Shown here: positions 59,365-64,000 of the stretch, piece by piece
Layout of the letters: every line of letters begins with the position of its first letter
How positions within the stretch are numbered: position 1 is the stretch's first letter
Assembly: GCF_016820245.1 (NCBI RefSeq)
Contig: NZ_JAFCAR010000001.1
Span: 186,001-250,000, forward strand
Direction: 5' to 3'
Source: Jannaschia sp. Os4
Lineage (GTDB): Bacteria > Pseudomonadota > Alphaproteobacteria > Rhodobacterales > Rhodobacteraceae
DNA length: 64,000 bases
Notes under the pieces: model-generated
Databases searched by the model: none
Told to the model about the DNA's origin: nothing
Seen by the model: the letters and a program-made list of their open reading frames with translations, nothing else
Position numbers and translations under genes: made by a program

Positions 59365-60797
59365 AGGATCACGCCCCCATCCGCCCGTCCCGCGGGACGC
59401 TGGACCGACTGCCCGAGGGCGTCGCCCGTCCCGCCCACGACCCCGCCGCGCTGACCCCCGGCATCGTCCACGTCGGCGTCGGCAACTTCCACCGCGCCCA
59501 CATGGGCGTCTATCTCGACCGTCTCTTCGACATGGGCCGCGACCACGACTGGGGCATCGTCGGGGCGGGCGTCCGGCCCGGCGACGCCGCCATGCGCGAG
59601 CGGCTCGCCGCGCAGGACTGGATGACCACCGTGGTCGAGCTCGAGCCGTCGGCCCTCGATGCGCGCGTCATCGCCCCGATGACCGGCTTCGCGCCCGTGG
59701 ACCCCGCCGCCACCGTGGCCGCGATGGCCGACCCGGCGATCCGCATCGTCTCGCTCACCGTGACCGAGGGCGGCTACTTCACCGACGCGGAGGGGGCCTT
59801 CGACGAGGGCCACCCGGAGATCGTGGCCGACGCCGCCGGCGACGCGCCCAAGACCGTCTTCGGCATGATCCTCGCCGCCCTGCGCGCCCGCCGGGCCGCC
59901 GGGCACGGGCCGTTCACGGTGATGTCCTGCGACAACCTGCAGGGCAACGGCCACGCTGCGCGCCAAGCCCTCGAGGGGCTGGCGCGGATGCGGGGCGAGG
60001 CGGACCTCCTCGACGGGGTCTCGACGCCCAACGGCATGGTCGACTGCATCACGCCCGCGACCGACGACGCGGTGCGCGCGATGGTCTCCGAGACCTTCGG
60101 CGTGGCCGATGCCGCCCCCGTCGTGTGCGAGCCGTTCCGCCAGTGGGTGCTGGAGGACGACTTCGCCGCCGGCCGCCCCGCGCTGGAGGCCGTGGGCGTC
60201 GAGTTCGTGGACGACGTCGTGCCCTACGAGCTGATGAAGCTGCGCGTCCTCAACGCGGGCCACGCGGCGCTCGCCTACCCGGCGGCCCTGCTGGGCCACC
60301 ACATGGTCCACGACGCGATGGCCGACGCCGACATCCGCGCATGGGTCCGCGCCCTCATCGCGCGCGAGGCGATCCCGACGCTGGCCCCGATCCCCGGCGT
60401 GGACCCCCACGCCTATCTCGACACCTGCCTCGACCGCTTCGCCAACGCCCGCGTGGGCGACACGGTGCCCCGGCTCTGCTTCGACGGCTCGGGGCGGCAG
60501 CCGCAGTTCGTCCTGCCGACGCTGCGCGACCGCCTCGCGGCGGACGCCCCCGTCGACGGCCTCGCGCTGGAGGTGGCCCTGTGGCGCGCCCACTGCGCGA
60601 CCGCCGAGCCGCTGGAGGATCCCAAGGCCGGGATGCTGCGCGACGCGGCACGGCACGATCCGGCGGCCTTCCTCGCGCTGGAGGAGGTGTTCGGCGACCT
60701 CGGCGCCGCGGCGCCCTTCGCGGAGGCCTTCGCGTCGGCCTGCGCCACGCTCGACCGCGACGGCCCCCGCGCCGCGATCCGCGCCTACGCCGCCTGA
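59361..60797 (+). CDS. mtlK: Mannitol 2-dehydrogenase (MtlK)
   Basis: The protein has 478 aa, a long-chain mannitol dehydrogenase. The N-terminal cofactor domain has IVHVGVGNFHRAHMGVYLD, a Rossmann-like start. The catalytic KxxxxNxxH motif is seen in ELMKLRVLNAGHAALAY. It oxidises D-mannitol to fructose. No fructokinase or xylulokinase follows in this window, unlike the longer Rhodobacter operon; a tRNA on the other strand begins 74 bases later. Confidence 0.92.
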   Translation: MKDHAPIRPSRGTLDRLPEGVARPAHDPAALTPGIVHVGVGNFHRAHMGVYLDRLFDMGRDHDWGIVGAGVRPGDAAMRERLAAQDWMTTVVELEPSALDARVIAPMTGFAPVDPAATVAAMADPAIRIVSLTVTEGGYFTDAEGAFDEGHPEIVADAAGDAPKTVFGMILAALRARRAAGHGPFTVMSCDNLQGNGHAARQALEGLARMRGEADLLDGVSTPNGMVDCITPATDDAVRAMVSETFGVADAAPVVCEPFRQWVLEDDFAAGRPALEAVGVEFVDDVVPYELMKLRVLNAGHAALAYPAALLGHHMVHDAMADADIRAWVRALIAREAIPTLAPIPGVDPHAYLDTCLDRFANARVGDTVPRLCFDGSGRQPQFVLPTLRDRLAADAPVDGLALEVALWRAHCATAEPLEDPKAGMLRDAARHDPAAFLALEEVFGDLGAAAPFAEAFASACATLDRDGPRAAIRAYAA

Positions 60798-60870
60798 CCC
60801 GCGACCGCGACGACCGGACCCGCCCGCGGGAGCGGGGCCATCGTCTTGCCGGTCCGTCTGGAAACGCGCG

Positions 60871-60946
60871 TGGTGCCGCTGAAGGGACTCGAACCCCCGA
60901 CCCCATCATTACGAATGACGTGCTCTACCAGCTGAGCTACAGCGGC
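60871..60946 (-). tRNA. tRNA-Thr (anticodon CGT)
   Basis: On the minus strand the sequence folds as a complete 76-base tRNA. The acceptor stem GCCGCTG pairs with CAGCGGC, the D-arm is GCTC...GAGC, the anticodon stem CGTCA/TGATG encloses the loop TTCGTAA with anticodon CGT, and the T-arm contains TTCGAGT. A discriminator A and encoded CCA follow. It reads ACG codons. It lies between the mtlK 3' end and hemY. Confidence 0.95.
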
Positions 60947-61025
60947 AAGCCACGCGCCCGCGCCGTTTAGCGAGGCCCCGCGCCGGGGGCCAGCCCCAAA
61001 TCGACCGGCCCCCGACGTTGCGGGC

Positions 61026-62663
61026 TCAGCTGCGCGAGGTGCCCGCCGTGGTGGGCGTCTCGTCCTGCGGCGCGGGCGGGCTGTCCCCGGCGGGAAGCGT
61101 CTCGAACCCCTCCTTGGCGTCGACGTCGGCCGTCGTGCCCACGACCTTCGGGTCCATCGGCCTCGGCGGCTCCGGTGCCCTGTGCGTCGCGGGCAGCGGC
61201 ACCGCCGGTCGCGGCGCGGGCGCGACGGAGGGACCGGGAAGGGCCTCGGCCTTGGCCTCGGCGACGACCGGCGCCGACGGCTCCTCCGCGGCGGTCAGCA
61301 ACGGCATCATCTCGGGCGCGAGCGCCGGAACCGCATCCTGCGTCACGCGCGCCTCGGTCCAGCCCAGCGAGTCGAACGCCTCGCAGTTGGTGCAGACCGG
61401 CACCCAGTGCCCGTGCACCGTCCCGCAGTTGTCGCACACCCACTGCGGGCCGCGCGACGCCGACAGCGCCTTGGTCAGCCAGGCCCGCACCACGTTCTCC
61501 GGCGCGCCCTCGCCCTTCTCGATCGCCGCCATCAGCGACAGGGCGCGGGCGGAGGGGTGCGTCTCGTGCGTGCTGCCGAGCGCCCGGCGCGCGCCGGGGA
61601 AGTCCTCGGCGGCGAGGTGCAGCTCCGTGTCGAGCATCCGGCTCTCCGGCGCCGAGGGGTCCAGCTTGAGCAGCGCGCCGAACCGCTTGATCCGGGCCTG
61701 CGGCGTCTCGCCGGGCTCGATGTCCGCGTAGGCCGCGGCGAGGTCGGGGTGGTGCGTCTTGGCCCACGCGGTGCGCAGCACCTTCGACGCGCGCCGCCCC
61801 TCCCCGGTCTCGATCAGCATCCGCGCCGCGAGCACCGCCGCCGGCACGAGCTCGGGCGACAGGCGGTTCGCCTCCAGCGCCTCGGCGCGGGCCTTGTCCG
61901 TCTCGCCCGCCGCCAGCCGCTCGCGCGCGTCCGCCAGCGTCAGCACCGCCTCGCGCCGCTTGTAGACGTCCTTCGGCAGCACCCCGGACTTCAGCTTGGC
62001 CGTCAGCACGCGCCGGGCGCCGGCCCAGTCGCCCTCACGCGCCTGCATCCGGATCAGCGTGTCCTGGGTCTCGACATGGCCGGGCTTCAGCGCGAACGCC
62101 TTCTCCGCCAGCTTCATCGCCGTGTCGGTGCGGCCCGCGTCGAGCTCCTCGCGCAGGAGGCCGCGGATGCCCACGAACCGCGTCCTGTCGTTCTCGACGA
62201 GCTGCTTCCACTTCTCGCGCGCCTTCGGGACGTCGCCCGCCGCCTCGTGCGCCTGCGCCACCATCAGCGTGGTGACCTCGGGCCGGTTCAGCAGCTTCTC
62301 GGCCTTGTCCGCCTTGGCCATCGCCTCGCGCGGCTCGCCCGCCGCGAGCGCGATCATCGCGTCGCTCAAGGCGTCGTAGCCCCGCCGCTCCCGCGAGCGG
62401 GCGAAATGGCGGCTAATCGCGGTCTCGTCGCCCGCGAGGAAGCGGAACACGGCCCAGAGCAGCTTCAGGAGCTTCAGCGCGATCCACGCGCCGACCATCA
62501 GCGCGACGAGGGCGAGCAGCGCGATCAGCGGGGACAGGACGTATTCCGTGCCCGCCAGCGTGACGACCACCGACCCGGAGGCCGCGAGCAGCCAGCGCGC
62601 GCCCAAGGCGAGCACCGCCACGAGCGCGAAGAAGGCGAGGATCTTGAACAGGGTCCAGAGCAT
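61026..62663 (-). CDS. hemY: HemY-family membrane protein with TPR-like repeats and C-terminal zinc ribbon
   Basis: The protein has 545 aa. Two N-terminal helices (about 5-25 and 42-65; LLKLLWAVFRFLAGDETAISRHF is a HemY hallmark) anchor it in the inner membrane, with helical TPR-like repeats facing the cytoplasm (about 95-390). Then follows an added zinc-ribbon-like segment (CDNCGTVHGHWVPVCTNCEAFDS, Cys pairs near 413 and 427). A low-complexity Pro/Ala tail of about 100 residues completes it. HemY is linked to late haem synthesis by gene context in proteobacteria. It is one base from the mitofilin-like gene. Confidence 0.85.
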   Translation of the reverse strand: MLWTLFKILAFFALVAVLALGARWLLAASGSVVVTLAGTEYVLSPLIALLALVALMVGAWIALKLLKLLWAVFRFLAGDETAISRHFARSRERRGYDALSDAMIALAAGEPREAMAKADKAEKLLNRPEVTTLMVAQAHEAAGDVPKAREKWKQLVENDRTRFVGIRGLLREELDAGRTDTAMKLAEKAFALKPGHVETQDTLIRMQAREGDWAGARRVLTAKLKSGVLPKDVYKRREAVLTLADARERLAAGETDKARAEALEANRLSPELVPAAVLAARMLIETGEGRRASKVLRTAWAKTHHPDLAAAYADIEPGETPQARIKRFGALLKLDPSAPESRMLDTELHLAAEDFPGARRALGSTHETHPSARALSLMAAIEKGEGAPENVVRAWLTKALSASRGPQWVCDNCGTVHGHWVPVCTNCEAFDSLGWTEARVTQDAVPALAPEMMPLLTAAEEPSAPVVAEAKAEALPGPSVAPAPRPAVPLPATHRAPEPPRPMDPKVVGTTADVDAKEGFETLPAGDSPPAPQDETPTTAGTSRS

Positions 62664-62664
62664 G

Positions 62665-64000
62665 TCACTCCCCCTCTTGGTTGGCGGCGGGGGAAGCGAA
62701 GTCGTCGAGGGCGGCGAGCGCGGCGACCCGCGCGCGCGCTTGCGCGGTCCAGCCGTCCAGTTCGGCGGCGGCGGCCTCGGGCAGGGCCTCGATCTCGGTC
62801 AGGGCCTCCCCGATCTCGCCCGCCGCGACGGCGGCGTTCGCGCGGCTGAGCACCGCCTCGGGGTCGTCGCCCGTCCGCGGCTCCAGCGACCGGGCGCCGA
62901 GCTGCGCGCGGAGGAACCCGCCGACGCCCCCGCCCCCCGGATCGGCGGCGCGGGCGGCGCGGAGGGCGGCGCGCGCCGCGTCGTCCCACTGCTCCTGCAG
63001 CATCGCGACCGAGGGCACCCCCGTCTCCGCGAAGGCCGCGAGCGCCTCGGGGGCCGCGGCCTCCATCTCGGCCAGCGCGTCCGCGTAGGGCCGGCCCGTG
63101 CTCACCGCCAGCGCGAGCCGATCGCGCAGGGCGTCCGCCGCGCTCGCCTCGGCGGCGGCGGCGTTGGCGAGCGCCTCCTCCCGCAGGCCCGCAACGCGCT
63201 CCTCCACCGCGGCGACGCGGTCGGGCAGGTCCGCGACGCCGTCCGGCAGGGCGGGCAGCGCATCCACGCGCGCGCCCAGCTCCGCGACGGTGGCGGGAAG
63301 GGCGGCGACCTCCTCGGGCAGTTCGGGCGGCCCGACGGCGTCGAGCCGGGCGGAGAGCGCATCGAGATCGGCGCGCAGGGCGGCGACCGCCTCGGGCTCG
63401 GCGCCCCCCTCGGCGGCGGCGGCGGGCGCGGCCTCCAAGGCGGCGATGCGCGCCTCCAGCGGGGCCGGATCGAACCCGTCCTCCCCCTCGGCGGGCAGGG
63501 CGTCGAGCCGGGCCGCGAGGTCGGCCTGCGCCGCCTCCAGCGCGCTCAGGTCGGGCGCCTCGGCGGCGGGCACGGCGTCGAGGTCGGCGCGCAGGGCGGC
63601 CAGCTCGGCCTCCAAGGCCGCGACGCGCGCGTCCCCCGGCCCCTCCGTGCCCTCGTCGGCGGGGAGGAAGGTCGCGGCGGCCCATCCGATCCCGCCGGCG
63701 ACGAGGCCCCCGAGGACCAGCGGCACGAAGCCCGACCCGCGCCGCTCCACGACCTTCTCCACGGGGCGGTCGGTCCGTTCGGATGCGGCCGGGACGGCGG
63801 CCACGGCGGGGATCGCGGTCGCGGCGGCGGCGGTGGCTCCGTCGACCCGGGACGGCGCGTCGTCCTTCGCCGCGTCCCCGTCCGCCGACGCCGCGACGGC
63901 ATCCGGAGACTCCAGCGCGGGATGCGATTCGGGGGCGATGGGGATCGCGGTCTCGGACCTCGCCTTCTCGGCCCCCGCCTCGACCGGGTCGGGGGTCGGG
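62665..64000 (-). CDS. Mitofilin-like coiled-coil membrane protein (start outside window)
   Basis: The frame stays open to the window edge on the minus strand, so the N terminus is missing. Visible order: a low-complexity Pro/Ala/Glu region, one membrane helix (FVPLVLGGLVAGGIGWAAATFLP), a long Ala/Glu/Leu coiled coil (ARVAALEAELAALRADLDAV), and a conserved helical C-terminal part. This fits the COG4223/mitofilin-related protein encoded beside hemY (and often hemC-hemD) in alphaproteobacteria. In related bacteria it is suggested to shape inner-membrane folds. A GTG at 63804 is an internal candidate start, but the sequence upstream looks coding. Confidence 0.8.
   Translation of the reverse strand, partial: PTPDPVEAGAEKARSETAIPIAPESHPALESPDAVAASADGDAAKDDAPSRVDGATAAAATAIPAVAAVPAASERTDRPVEKVVERRGSGFVPLVLGGLVAGGIGWAAATFLPADEGTEGPGDARVAALEAELAALRADLDAVPAAEAPDLSALEAAQADLAARLDALPAEGEDGFDPAPLEARIAALEAAPAAAAEGGAEPEAVAALRADLDALSARLDAVGPPELPEEVAALPATVAELGARVDALPALPDGVADLPDRVAAVEERVAGLREEALANAAAAEASAADALRDRLALAVSTGRPYADALAEMEAAAPEALAAFAETGVPSVAMLQEQWDDAARAALRAARAADPGGGGVGGFLRAQLGARSLEPRTGDDPEAVLSRANAAVAAGEIGEALTEIEALPEAAAAELDGWTAQARARVAALAALDDFASPAANQEGE

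Noticed and set aside
60820-60845. Terminator-like GC repeat after mtlK
   Set aside because: The best stem is five or six bases with mismatches and no T-run, too weak to call.

Overview
The window is very GC-rich DNA that is almost entirely coding. Its gene content points to an alphaproteobacterium of the Rhodobacteraceae/Roseobacter group. The pointers are a PhyR-NepR-EcfG general stress response locus, a polyol (smo/mtlK) operon like that of Rhodobacter, a hemY-mitofilin-like pair, an aerobic hemF, homospermidine synthase, and an Anbu proteasome-like protease with its ATP-grasp/alpha-E/transglutaminase partners. I cannot name the species. No rRNA, CRISPR array, transposase or prophage is visible. 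One tRNA-Thr(CGT) is present. The first and last genes run off the window.

Layout. 1-2.1 kb: end of a ligase-associated DEXH helicase, a 27-aa lipoprotein, the nuclease pdeM and a lipocalin. 2.1-13.3 kb: housekeeping and mixed genes (rpsD, a channel-like membrane protein, hss, an SDR/LysR divergent pair, a tandem YcxB-like membrane protein, an MFS carrier, msrA, hemF, a D,D-carboxypeptidase), with three copies of a dispersed palindromic repeat. 13.3-19.3 kb (minus strand): a yejABEF-type oligopeptide ABC importer with an extra small membrane gene of different base composition between yejE and yejF. 19.4-22 kb: nuclease, flavin-reductase-like, GNAT and EcsC genes. 22-26.6 kb (minus): an attEFGH-like ABC exporter/lipocalin operon.

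26.6-31.4 kb: Anbu, a LigT-type 2H phosphoesterase, then ATP-grasp, small membrane protein, alpha-E and transglutaminase genes that overlap end to end. 31.4-36.8 kb: the general stress response block. One strand carries nepR-ecfG-histidine kinase-phospholipase D, the other phyR; the two are separated by a near-palindromic pair of EcfG-type promoters. A degenerate receiver-like protein lies beyond phyR. 36.9-40.1 kb: a Crp/Fnr regulator, a PLDc_N-like micro-membrane protein, a formate/nitrite-type channel preceded by a consensus EcfG promoter, and a DUF2254 protein.

40.3-52.7 kb (plus): one continuous envelope operon, tamA-tamB-pqiA-pqiA-pqiB-pqiC. TamB is about 2,014 aa and carries about 16 tandem ~62-residue units. 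PqiB has a long repetitive helical extension. 52.7-60.8 kb (plus): a HAD phosphatase, a SorC-type regulator, and the smoEFGK-smoS-mtlK sugar-alcohol uptake and oxidation operon. 60.9-64 kb (minus): tRNA-Thr, hemY and a mitofilin-like gene cut by the window edge.

The parts most worth a second look are four: the compact stress-response block that runs into the Anbu-associated peptide/amide-modification operon, the expanded TamB/PqiB bridge operon, the small membrane proteins embedded in two operons, and the dispersed repeat family that sits at gene ends.
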